Shown here in pieces: positions 1 through 6,003 of a stretch of 21,905 bases of DNA. A model generated the notes under the pieces. That model was not told the origin of the DNA and made no database searches. It saw only the letters and a list, made by a program, of their open reading frames with translations. Position 1 is the stretch's first letter, and every line of letters begins with the position of its first letter. Source of the stretch: a virus. A program made the position numbers and the translations under genes. The DNA lies in IMG/VR virus record IMGVR_UViG_3300008459_000471, positions 1 through 21,905 of that record, one strand, 5' to 3'.

Positions 1-129
1 AATTACTAACCATTCTGCAAATTTAATGGCAAAATTATCGCATATTTCTATACAATCATTTGTGTCAAATTTTAAAAAATGAGGTTTAGAATTTTTTAAT
101 ACTTTTTCAAACTTGTCTTTTAATTCCAT
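1..129 (-). CDS. Hypothetical protein, C-terminus cut by window edge
   Basis: An open frame begins at an ATG (127-129, minus) and stays open to the window edge, giving 43 residues starting MELKDKFEKVLK. I do not recognise it. It is hydrophilic, with no signal peptide or membrane segment. It lies just past the attC-like palindrome at 161-238, in the place of the next cassette gene, about 32 bases from the cassette boundary. That position is the main argument that the ATG is the real start. The function is unknown and the C-terminus is not visible. Confidence 0.5.
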   Translation of the reverse strand, partial: MELKDKFEKVLKNSKPHFLKFDTNDCIEICDNFAIKFAEWLVI

Positions 130-160
130 AATATTTAGTTTTAAATTATCCGCTACTTCT

Positions 161-238
161 TATAACAGGTGTTTGTAAATACCAGCCGAAATTATAGGAG
201 CGTGTAGGCTGGCATCTACAAGCACCGAAACGTTAGGC
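161..238 (-). repeat. attC-like recombination site (integron cassette type)
   Basis: Read on the minus strand, GCCTAAC (232-238) fits the R'' consensus RYYYAAC and GTTATA (161-166) is an R'-like core. Between them is an imperfect palindrome: GGTGTTTGTA (168-177) pairs with TACAAGCACC (217-226) with one wobble, and CCAGCC (182-187) pairs with GGCTGG (207-212), with unpaired bases between the arms. The stop codon of the adjacent gene lies inside GCCTAAC, as is common in integron cassettes. No integrase gene is visible. The resemblance is structural and was not tested with an attC model. Confidence 0.6.
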
Positions 239-433
239 GTAATTTTTACCACACCTACTACATTTTGAAACTTTTGGCATTCTGCCATCATTAGGTATAA
301 ATCCAAATTCGTCTATACAATCTTGCATTTTACAAGTGAATTGATGCCAACCTATTTTGCAAAGTAATCTACCAATAAAACTACGCCTAACATCAGGTTG
401 CTTCAATGGCTTGGTTACGTTTTCTTTTGACAT
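233..433 (-). CDS. Small putative zinc-binding protein (DUF1660-like)
   Basis: This 66-residue protein has a basic N-terminus followed by LLCKIGWHQF and a C-terminal CSRCGKNYA. The Cys/His spacing (Cys25, His30, Cys34, Cys39, then a final CxxC) suggests one small zinc-binding fold. The LLCKxGWH...C..C pattern resembles phage DUF1660-type proteins, an assignment made from memory. The ATG start fits the gene's compact size. The stop codon is embedded in the attC-like site at 161-238, so this looks like a cassette gene picked up with its recombination site. Function unknown. Confidence 0.55.
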   Translation of the reverse strand: MSKENVTKPLKQPDVRRSFIGRLLCKIGWHQFTCKMQDCIDEFGFIPNDGRMPKVSKCSRCGKNYA

Positions 434-509
434 ATTTTCGTTTATTTAAAGTTTTTAATTCTAATTAAGTTTATCGGTTAAAGTCGCCACTAAAGCAACC
501 TGCGTACCG

Positions 510-746
510 TTATAAGATAGCCACACAATCACGTAGATAATGAGAATTGCAATTATTTACACCTTCTAATTCTGAAATACAATACCCTTTTTCGTCTGAA
601 AAATAAGCAGACAACTGACCATCGTCAAAAGATAAAAAACCTATTTTCCCATCAGGCATTTTTAACTTTGTTGTTTCAAAAAATATTTCAATTCCGTTTT
701 TATCTAATTCTTTTGTTGATATTCCATACATAATTGATTTTCTCAT
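510..746 (-). CDS. Hypothetical protein, possible cassette gene
   Basis: This is a 78-residue soluble protein (MRKSIMYGISTKELDK...). I do not recognise the family. The middle, KLKMPDGKIGFLSFDDGQLS, reads like a small beta-rich domain. Upstream is a hairpin whose edge TATAAC shares TATAACA(A/G)GTGTTTG with the attC-like site at 161-238. Downstream, the stop TAA lies in CTTATAACGG followed by a poorly matching GGTT/AACC hairpin, perhaps a decayed attC. The context fits a captured cassette. There is no functional clue. Confidence 0.5.
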   Translation of the reverse strand: MRKSIMYGISTKELDKNGIEIFFETTKLKMPDGKIGFLSFDDGQLSAYFSDEKGYCISELEGVNNCNSHYLRDCVAIL

Positions 747-770
747 AATAATTCTAATTTAAAGCCATCA

Positions 771-803
771 TATAACAAGTGTTTGCCATCAGTGGCAGGC
801 TTG
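771..803 (-). repeat. Partial attC-like hairpin
   Basis: TATAAC (771-776) is followed by CAAG (776-779) and TGCCA (784-788), which pair with CTTG (800-803) and TGGCA (793-797). The left edge shares TATAACA(A/G)GTGTTTG with the attC-like site at 161-238. The other end has no GTTRRRY-like core, so it is probably a decayed or half site. Confidence 0.4.
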
Positions 804-873
804 GGTTTTATTTAATTTTAATTCGGAAATATCTAAACTTCCTTTGTATTTGTTGACTTTGTTGTTTTATTTT

Positions 874-897
874 GTCCCCGACATCAATGTCGGGGAC
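874..897. terminator. Perfect 11-bp hairpin, possible bidirectional terminator
   Basis: GTCCCCGACAT (874-884) pairs perfectly with ATGTCGGGGAC (887-897). The stem is very GC-rich for this sequence and begins 17 bases after the end of the leftward gene at 914. Neither side has a long T-run: plus continues ATTTAAG and minus AAAATAAAAC. Termination is therefore likely but not certain. It could instead be a protein-binding palindrome or an end of a small mobile sequence. Confidence 0.5.
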
Positions 898-913
898 ATT
901 TAAGTTGTAAATA

Positions 914-1198
914 TTACATCATTTTCTCAATTATAGCTTCTATTCTGCCTTTCATTCCGTGACCTGTAACTTTAAGTACTTCGTGAACTTTCCAAAGTTC
1001 GTCTATAATTTCGTTTCTAATTTTATTAATTTCATGCAAATTTTCAGTTGCTAATGCTTCTGAAAGGTTCTCAATTTTTTTAGTTTCTGTTTTCATATTA
1101 GTTTTTGTTTCGTGAATTTCTCCGTTTTTTATGTAGTACTTAGGAATATTGTGAGTTGGTATCAATCTTCCTTGCCATTTTTTAGGGAATATACACAT
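914..1198 (-). CDS. Hypothetical small helical protein
   Basis: The frame gives 94 residues. The C-terminal 60 (from MKTETKKIENLSEALATENL, possible start at 1096) are charged and helical, probably a coiled coil. The N-terminal 34 (MCIFPKKWQGRLIPTH...) look protein-like but differ in character, so the start is uncertain. I do not recognise a family. The gene ends just before the perfect hairpin at 874-897 and is followed on the same strand by the cassette-like genes. It is probably an accessory gene. Confidence 0.5.
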   Translation of the reverse strand: MCIFPKKWQGRLIPTHNIPKYYIKNGEIHETKTNMKTETKKIENLSEALATENLHEINKIRNEIIDELWKVHEVLKVTGHGMKGRIEAIIEKMM

Positions 1199-1234
1199 AT
1201 TAAAAGTATTTAGTTTTGTGCATTGATTTGTAGG

Positions 1235-1339
1235 CTACTTCGTTATCGTAAATGCTGCTATATCTATTTTACCTGTATTACCAAGTTCATATTCTTTTAA
1301 AAATTCTTCTGCTGTTGGTATTGTGTTTAAATTTTCCAT
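1235..1339 (-). CDS. Very small IPTAEEFL-type protein, possibly truncated
   Basis: This is a 34-residue frame starting MENLNTIPTAEEFLKEYE and ending IDIAAFTITK. Small proteins opening with IPTAEEFL are, from memory, common in Bacteroidota phages, where they run about 20-30 residues further. This one stops early, so it may be a truncated relative. It lies between the tRNA-like gene and the 94-residue gene on the same strand. Function unknown. The start is the first ATG, about 30 bases downstream of the tRNA-like gene. Confidence 0.45.
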   Translation of the reverse strand: MENLNTIPTAEEFLKEYELGNTGKIDIAAFTITK

Positions 1340-1369
1340 AACTTCTATTTGTTTTAAATTAATATTTAG

Positions 1370-1444
1370 TGGTCAGAATGGGACTCGAACCCATGTAACA
1401 GTCTTCCATGCAGTGTCTGTACCTTGCCACTCAGTCACCTGACC
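1370..1444 (-). tRNA. tRNA-like gene with abnormal anticodon arm
   Basis: A near-complete cloverleaf is visible: acceptor GGTCAGG pairs with TCTGACC (last pair G-T), the D-arm is ACT/GGT with a GG-containing loop, and the T-arm ATGGG-TTCGAGT-CCCAT is perfect. The anticodon arm is wrong. The best stem, CAGAC/GACTG, has an A-A mismatch and leaves an 11-base loop (ACTGCATGGAA) instead of 7. A Cys GCA triplet is present but no normal anticodon can be assigned. It may be a decayed tRNA, an unusual tRNA or a tRNA mimic. No CCA is encoded. Confidence 0.6.
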
Positions 1445-1445
1445 A

Positions 1446-1895
1446 TTTTCTTCATGTGAGGACACTTATTTATTAGCACCTTTCTCTTATTAAAATACCT
1501 TGTTTACTGCTCAGTGTGGTATCAACTGTAATAACTAATAAGAGTTAAGGTCACGTAGTTAATTCGCAGAAAGTTTCTAATGTTTCAGTTCTACCTTATA
1601 ACTACTTGCTGAGACTCATTTGTGTTGTGTGGAACCATTCATTATCCACCTTAACTCGCATATTCCTTTCTCAAGGGAACAACACATCTAGGATTTCTCC
1701 ATTACTACCAGAATTGACTTGTTACAGCCTATCTTCATAATACCCTGTAATTCAGGATTAGTATCTTTATGTAAATTTAAAAGTTTTGCTTTTATTAAAC
1801 TACCGACCCACTAAGTAGACCCACTAAGTAGACCAGGTGAGATTAGAACTCACTTTTTTTAAATTTACAAACCATCAATGTTTAGGGTATATTTT
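1446..1895 (-). ncRNA. Candidate large ornate structured RNA
   Basis: This roughly 450-base stretch has no gene. It shows several long complementary segments on the minus strand: 7 bp (1740-1746 with 1884-1890) enclosing a perfect 13-bp helix (1770-1782 with 1857-1869), a 10-bp helix (1542-1551 with 1648-1657), and a 9-bp helix (1484-1492 with 1536-1544). Local hairpins include GTGAG/CTCAC (1837-1853) with a T-loop-like loop. TGTGTTG/CAACACA interleaves with the 10-bp helix, suggesting a pseudoknot. Size, complexity and position beside a tRNA-like gene recall the ROOL/GOLLD class of phage RNAs, but I cannot assign it. The strand is inferred from its neighbours. Confidence 0.5.
1805..1834. repeat. 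13-bp direct tandem repeat
   Basis: GACCCACTAAGTA occurs twice in tandem (1805-1817 and 1818-1830), followed by the first four bases of a third copy. It lies inside the innermost domain of the large structured RNA, so it may be a recent duplication in a loop. Confidence 0.75.
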
Positions 1896-1935
1896 AACTA
1901 TTTTACATTTTTTACAAACGGTAAAGTACTCCCAT

Positions 1936-2091
1936 TTACTTTTTATTTTTAAATATTAATTTTGCTGAGATATACATCCCAAATATAAAAATTCCTATTC
2001 CTAACCATGCGTCGATATGGTTAAAACTCCAGATTGACGTAAATATCAAAAATACTGTTGTTAATGTAATTTTTGTAAATTTATTTACCAT
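1936..2091 (-). CDS. 51-residue membrane protein, paralogue of the gene at 3145-3297
   Basis: The sequence MVNKFTKITLTTVFLIF...FNHIDAWLGIGIF...MYISAKL has two hydrophobic stretches (about 8-20 and 28-42) and a lysine-rich C-terminus. It clearly matches the 50-residue protein at 3145-3297, sharing W(S/I)FNH(I/V)DAW(L/V)GIG and the YISAKL end. Both genes follow a copy of the same 200-base structured RNA, so the RNA and gene were duplicated together. No SPFH gene follows this copy. A role at the membrane, such as holin-like or SPFH partner, is inference only. Confidence 0.65.
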   Translation of the reverse strand: MVNKFTKITLTTVFLIFTSIWSFNHIDAWLGIGIFIFGMYISAKLIFKNKK

Positions 2092-2109
2092 AATTTATTT
2101 ATTATTAAA

Positions 2110-2310
2110 AACCAACACATCCATCAAGATTGGGATAAGTTAGAAGTTTTACGTTCAATATTAGTAGGAATTATTGAGCACTGCTCCACCATACTTTTCA
2201 CTTATCTTACTCAATAAACATAACACTTCTTGTAGCGTTAGTGATAGTGAGCTACAGCATTTTATCTCACAGAGCTGTTATCACTTTGTCTACCTTTCTA
2301 TGTGTTGGTT
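2110..2310 (-). ncRNA. Structured RNA element A (copy 1 of a duplicated family)
   Basis: A perfect 11-bp terminal helix (2110-2120 with 2300-2310) closes 201 bases. On the minus strand the inside shows AGTGATA/TATCACT, within which ACAGC/GCTGT and GTGAG/CTCAC interleave as a pseudoknot. Next come a hairpin AACGC/GTGTT with loop TACAAGAA and a second interleaved pair (ATTGAG/CTCAAT with GATAAGT/ACTTATC). The hairpin-loop CAAGA can pair with TCTTG near the 3' end. Three of these features recur in element B. It begins just after the SPFH stop and ends 19 bases before the 51-residue gene, so it could be a cis-regulatory leader or a processed ncRNA. Confidence 0.6.
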
Positions 2311-2316
2311 TATTTT

Positions 2317-3126
2317 TTATCTTACTGTCTTAACAAATGGTAAACCACTACCACCAGCATAGGTTGATGGTAAAACACCATTCCAACGGTTAATTGTTTT
2401 TTCTTGTAACACTTCTGGTGTTAAACCTCTAGAACGAATAATAGATTGTTCTGTTTTTAAAATTTCCAATTCATTCTTTTTCTTTTGTTCTGAAATTAAT
2501 TGGTCCAATACTGAAATATTTGTATTTACTTCATTACGATTATCAATTTTTTCTTTAACTTTCTTAGAGAAATCTAAATTTAAACTGAAACTGATTAATT
2601 CTAAACCAGATTTTTCAAATTCTTTTTTAACAATATCTTGTACATATTGTTCAAATTTTAACGAACCTCCATTCGCCATTAATTGTTCTGTTGTGTAACT
2701 TCTAGAAGCCTCTTTAATTACATCATAAATTCTTGGTTCTAGTACGTTATCTTGCAAAGCGGACATAAAATTATCTCCAGAACCTAATCTAGAATTTTGA
2801 AATACAACGTCTACTACCCTAGTTTCAATAACTTTAAACGAATATAAAGGTTTTGATGTAAATGCTGTATTATCAGCAGCCTTGATATTTAAAATTCGTT
2901 CAGTTCCTTCATCAGTTGTATACTGTCCTCTCTGTTCCCACGCTGGTACTTGGAATAATTCAGTTCCAGGAGCAATCGTAACAACCTTACCTTGTTGTTT
3001 AGAATAATCTGATTTACCATTCTTACCATAATTTTCCATCAACACCCCATAATAATTAGGGGCAACCCTTGTTGTACATGAAGTTAACAACACAAAAACC
3101 AACATAACACTTAATAATTTTTTCAT
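2317..3126 (-). CDS. SPFH/Band 7 domain lipoprotein
   Basis: This 269-residue protein has a lipoprotein signal peptide (MKKLLSVMLVFVLLTSC; lipobox LTSC, Cys17). An SPFH/prohibitin-like domain follows (about 20-190: PNYYGVLMENYG, then the beta-rich LNIKAADNTAF region and DVVFQNSR), then a helical, charged region (about 195-240). SPFH proteins form membrane-bound rings or scaffolds. Phage-encoded members are known in Bacteroidota phages, with unclear roles. Here the lipobox implies membrane anchoring by lipid. The gene follows a tiny membrane-protein gene (3145-3297) by 18 bases and is probably cotranscribed with it. The start at 3126 is the first Met of the signal peptide. Confidence 0.8.
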   Translation of the reverse strand: MKKLLSVMLVFVLLTSCTTRVAPNYYGVLMENYGKNGKSDYSKQQGKVVTIAPGTELFQVPAWEQRGQYTTDEGTERILNIKAADNTAFTSKPLYSFKVIETRVVDVVFQNSRLGSGDNFMSALQDNVLEPRIYDVIKEASRSYTTEQLMANGGSLKFEQYVQDIVKKEFEKSGLELISFSLNLDFSKKVKEKIDNRNEVNTNISVLDQLISEQKKKNELEILKTEQSIIRSRGLTPEVLQEKTINRWNGVLPSTYAGGSGLPFVKTVR

Positions 3127-3144
3127 TTTTTTTTCATTTTTTTT

Positions 3145-3297
3145 TTATTTTAATTTTTTTATTAATAATTTTGCTGAGATATATAAACCTAACACAAAAA
3201 CACCTATCCCAACCCAAGCGTCAACGTGATTAAAAATCCAAACAGTTCCGTAAAGGTATAAAAACGATACAATTACAACTTTAAATACTTTTTCCAT
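3145..3297 (-). CDS. 50-residue membrane protein
   Basis: The chosen start gives MEKVFKVVIVSFLYLYGTVWIFNHVDAW..., matching the start of its paralogue at 1936-2091. A longer frame to 3345 would run into structured RNA element B and add 16 poor residues. It has two hydrophobic segments (about 5-21 and 27-42) and ends KLLIKKLK. It lies between RNA element B and the SPFH gene. Close spacing suggests a membrane partner of the SPFH lipoprotein, or a holin-like protein; both are inference. I know of no named family. Confidence 0.65.
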   Translation of the reverse strand: MEKVFKVVIVSFLYLYGTVWIFNHVDAWVGIGVFVLGLYISAKLLIKKLK

Positions 3298-3332
3298 TTT
3301 TTTATTATAATTAATAATTAATAAAATAAATA

Positions 3333-3532
3333 ACACATCCATCAAGATTGGGATACAGCATTTAAGTTAGAGTTTTAAGAAGGATATTACTCCTTACACC
3401 ATTGCTTTTATCATACTCAACAAAACATAACACTTCTTGATAGTGTTTATAATACGCTAAAATGGATCTTGATACTTGATTCGCCCTTTAGCTTCGAGTA
3501 TCCTATATTATATTGTCTGTTTTTCTATGTGT
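3333..3532 (-). ncRNA. Structured RNA element B (copy 2)
   Basis: This is a 200-base homologue of element A. Shared blocks are the outer ACACAT...ATGTGT helix (3333-3338 with 3527-3532), the tail ATCCCAATCTTGATGG, and the hairpin AACAC/GTGTT (3429-3447) with loop TATCAAGAA. ATCAAGA of that loop can pair with TCTTGAT of the tail (3341-3347 with 3435-3441). In the variable part, pairing is kept while sequence changes: GATACT/AGTATC encloses GCTAAA, which pairs with TTTAGC further on, again a pseudoknot. The shared architecture despite sequence drift supports a selected RNA structure. It precedes the 50-residue membrane gene. Confidence 0.62.
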
Positions 3533-3551
3533 TGGTTTATTTTAATTTATT

Positions 3552-4127
3552 CTACCATGCTGAAGCTTCAGATGATGTACTAGAGGTTGATTGTGTAGGT
3601 GCATCAGCAACTAATCTTTCCATCATATCTCCATTTTTACGATTTAATTTTGATGGTGAAGTCTCTGCAGATTCTACAAAATCAAAATATCTTAATCCGA
3701 TATATTGAGATGGTTTTTGAATAGTACCATAGGTAACAAATACATTTAAAGATTTACCTTCTGAATTATCTTTAATAAGCTTAAATAAGCTATCTAAAGC
3801 TTCTTTAGAAGTAGACACTTCAGGAAATACAAAATCTTTAGCAACTACAGCTTTAGCTGCAGATAATACTCTACCTACTGTCCAACGTTCAAGGTCTGCA
3901 TTTCTTTTAGCGTCATACATTTCATTATTTTTATGATAGTAAAAACCTTGATTTACAAGACCACCATTTACATCTTTAAAAATAAGTTTGTAATCAGGTA
4001 CATTATCTGCGTCACCTGGTTGTTTTTTCTCAACCGACATTGTTACATTCTCTACTTTACCTGCTACACCATTGTTGAAAATTACAACACTACTTTCGAA
4101 ACTTGAATCATTTAAATTGAAACTCAT
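3552..4127 (-). CDS. Probable single-stranded DNA-binding protein
   Basis: This 191-residue soluble protein has an N-terminal beta-rich region (MSFNLNDSSFESSVVIFNNG...KLIFKDVNGGLVNQGFYYH, about 1-70), a central helical part, and a flexible Ser/Thr-rich C-terminus ending in Trp. It is encoded directly downstream of the Sak4-like RecA ATPase; phage Sak4 proteins commonly work with an SSB encoded next door. Neighbourhood and fold impression support SSB. I see no classical SSB signature and the tail is not strongly acidic. It could be another ssDNA-annealing accessory protein. RNA element B begins about 20 bases after the stop. Confidence 0.5.
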   Translation of the reverse strand: MSFNLNDSSFESSVVIFNNGVAGKVENVTMSVEKKQPGDADNVPDYKLIFKDVNGGLVNQGFYYHKNNEMYDAKRNADLERWTVGRVLSAAKAVVAKDFVFPEVSTSKEALDSLFKLIKDNSEGKSLNVFVTYGTIQKPSQYIGLRYFDFVESAETSPSKLNRKNGDMMERLVADAPTQSTSSTSSEASAW

Positions 4128-4295
4128 ATTAATTATTATTTATTGATTATTAAAATTATTTTTTGTTAAAAACTGTTTCTATTTTTAGAAAATACCCTTC
4201 TTGGAAACAGTCAAAGCAAGACGCCAACCTACGATTTGGAGATTTAGTGGCACTAAGTTGTGACTTATCTGTCTTCGATCCTTTGTACTTCAGGC
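4128..4295 (-). other. Intergenic region with terminator-like hairpin and folded segment
   Basis: No gene is seen. On the minus strand ACTGTTTC pairs perfectly with GAAACAGT (4172-4179 with 4204-4211) and is followed by TTTT, a plausible intrinsic terminator after the Sak4 gene, although the loop is 24 bases. Upstream of it (4215-4285) are AAGAC/GTCTT enclosing AGAT/ATCT, TAAGT/ACTTA and the palindrome TTAGTGCCACTAA, suggesting a small folded RNA in the leader of the 191-residue gene. Confidence 0.4.
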
Positions 4296-5066
4296 TTATT
4301 CTTTTACAAAAATCTTATCCCAATGAGATGTGAATTTACCAGTTTCATCAGATTCTAGTACCACGATTTCTCTATTTTTAAGATGCTCAGGTCGAGCACC
4401 TACAGTTAAAGATTCTGCAGGTTTAAAGTTGGCAATTGTTTTATTATCTTTTCTATAAAGATATGCAATGGCATCAGATTGTGAACATACAATAGATGAC
4501 AGTTTACCCGCTAAATCTAAACCTCTTGCTGTCATTTCTTTACCTTCATGCTCAATGATTTTATCTTTAGTATGTCCTGCAATAATCAATGTATCACATA
4601 ATTGTTCTAATTCATTAAGAATGATTAAAACTGCCTCCCTGAGGGGTCCGTAGCCAGCGCCATTTGCAAGCGTTCTAACATCTGTACCTTTGAAGTTTTT
4701 ACCCATTGGTGTATCTAAATACAGTTTTAATGCTAAATCTGTAGCATAGTTTTCTTCTAATGCTGAAATAGTATCAATAGTGATGTATTTATATGTGTGA
4801 CTTTTATTTGATGTGTTAGATTCTTTTAATTTGTCAATAACCATCTTTAAAGCTGCAATAGGTTTTACATTTTCTTTACGAGCAATGTCTAACACATTGA
4901 TTTTTAAACCTGATACAAACCCTGAACCATCTTCTAAATCTAAAATTAGATTATTTTCAAGACGGCTCAAACTTTCTGTTTTACCACATTTAGGTTGTGA
5001 AAATAATATTAACCTTTTAGGGTTAACTCTTGTAGGTTTTGTAACCTTACTTGGTAATTCTACCAT
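4296..5066 (-). CDS. Sak4-like RecA-family ATPase (phage recombination)
   Basis: This is a 256-residue RecA/Rad51-fold ATPase. Walker A is in LILFSQPKCGKTES (about 19-32), Walker B is YITIDT (94-99), and AGHTKD follows near 180. This architecture (often annotated AAA_24) is typical of the Sak4 family of phage single-strand annealing ATPases, which promote recombination together with an SSB. A probable SSB gene lies downstream and the replicative helicase is immediately upstream, with one base between them, so the genes are likely cotranscribed and coupled. It acts on phage DNA in the cytoplasm. The start at 5066 has no credible alternative. Confidence 0.75.
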   Translation of the reverse strand: MVELPSKVTKPTRVNPKRLILFSQPKCGKTESLSRLENNLILDLEDGSGFVSGLKINVLDIARKENVKPIAALKMVIDKLKESNTSNKSHTYKYITIDTISALEENYATDLALKLYLDTPMGKNFKGTDVRTLANGAGYGPLREAVLIILNELEQLCDTLIIAGHTKDKIIEHEGKEMTARGLDLAGKLSSIVCSQSDAIAYLYRKDNKTIANFKPAESLTVGARPEHLKNREIVVLESDETGKFTSHWDKIFVKE

Positions 5067-5067
5067 A

Positions 5068-6003
5068 TTATACGTTTCTTATATTGTTAATAAATTGTTT
5101 AACTTTACTTATTCCCTGACTATCATCAGGAAGTGGTAATTCTTTAAAATAATTGACAGCTCCGTCAAAATACAAAGGACATATTGCACCAGCACCGCCT
5201 TCACGACCACCTAATATTTCTAAAAATCTGATATTATCTTTAAAGAAAGTTATATCATATCCATAATAGTCAGGTATTTCGTGTCTAAACGGACTAAATA
5301 ATCCTAAAATTACGTTTGCATCTCTAGCTGTTAATTTATTATCGGCAAGACCGTCTAATGTAGGTTTAAGTTTGTTAAACTTTTTGTTTTCAATTGATTC
5401 TTGAGCCGCGCTCTGCTGTTGAATTACTACAGGTATATAATTAAATCTATTTCTTAATTTAATTAAATAATCTGACGATAATACAGACATACTTTCATGT
5501 AATGATAATTGTACACCGTTACGTTTTTCACTTGATATCAATGAAATGTGATCAACTATAATCATAACATATTCATCAGGATCGTTTGGTTCATAATAAT
5601 CATTTACTTCTGTAAGCTTACCTTCTATTTCAATCGTACGTTTGTGTAATTTACCATTCGCTAATGCATAATCTCTTACAAGATTAAACATTCCAAAACC
5701 ATGACGTATGTCATCAATAAATTCAACAATTTCTTCTATTTTATCAAAATAAACTTCATATTTTGCAATAATGTCTAATATTCCTTGAGATAAAACGTTA
5801 TCTGCTTTTGTACTTTTAAGGTCTTTTGGGCTGATTCGTAACCCTTCTTTAACATATAAAATGTTTGCAAATGCGGATAACATCTTTTCTTCTTTAGACA
5901 TTTCTAATGTAAAATAGAAGATTTTTAATCTAATATCTAGTTTATTATCTATTATTTGTTGTATTGTATTATACAAAAATAACCAATCCGCAATTTGTGT
6001 TTT
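5068..6003 (-). CDS. dnaB: Replicative DnaB-like helicase, exon 2
   Basis: This is the 3' exon of an intron-split SF4 helicase; joined to 6765-6950 it gives 373 residues with the frame kept. It begins KTQIADWLFLYN, completing Walker A (SKVG|KT). The Walker B region is VMIIVDHISL (about 207-216), and motif H3 is VVIQQQ (about 254-259). The protein lacks the long N-terminal domain of bacterial DnaB, as in many phage helicases. A TTG at 5976 opens an unbroken shorter frame, but no separate start is needed because coding continues upstream to the splice site. It unwinds DNA at the phage replication fork. Confidence 0.8.
   Translation of the reverse strand, partial: KTQIADWLFLYNTIQQIIDNKLDIRLKIFYFTLEMSKEEKMLSAFANILYVKEGLRISPKDLKSTKADNVLSQGILDIIAKYEVYFDKIEEIVEFIDDIRHGFGMFNLVRDYALANGKLHKRTIEIEGKLTEVNDYYEPNDPDEYVMIIVDHISLISSEKRNGVQLSLHESMSVLSSDYLIKLRNRFNYIPVVIQQQSAAQESIENKKFNKLKPTLDGLADNKLTARDANVILGLFSPFRHEIPDYYGYDITFFKDNIRFLEILGGREGGAGAICPLYFDGAVNYFKELPLPDDSQGISKVKQFINNIRNV

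Noticed and set aside
1-1340. A complete mobile integron
   Set aside because: No integrase gene or attI site is visible. Only attC-like palindromes beside small genes are supported.
1805-1834. 13-bp tandem repeat as part of a CRISPR array
   Set aside because: Two and a third abutting copies with no spacers, and no cas genes in the window.
1837-1853. T-arm-like hairpin (GTGAG, TTCTAAT loop, CTCAC on minus) as the end of a second tRNA
   Set aside because: The 3' flank would require a 5' acceptor AGACCAG upstream, which is absent. The hairpin is enclosed by a perfect 13-bp helix, so it fits better inside the large structured RNA.
2110-2310. Element A (and B) as group I introns
   Set aside because: Neither has the P7-type AGACTA/ATAGTCC pair seen in the two real introns. 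Both sit between intact genes, so no exon is restored by removing them.
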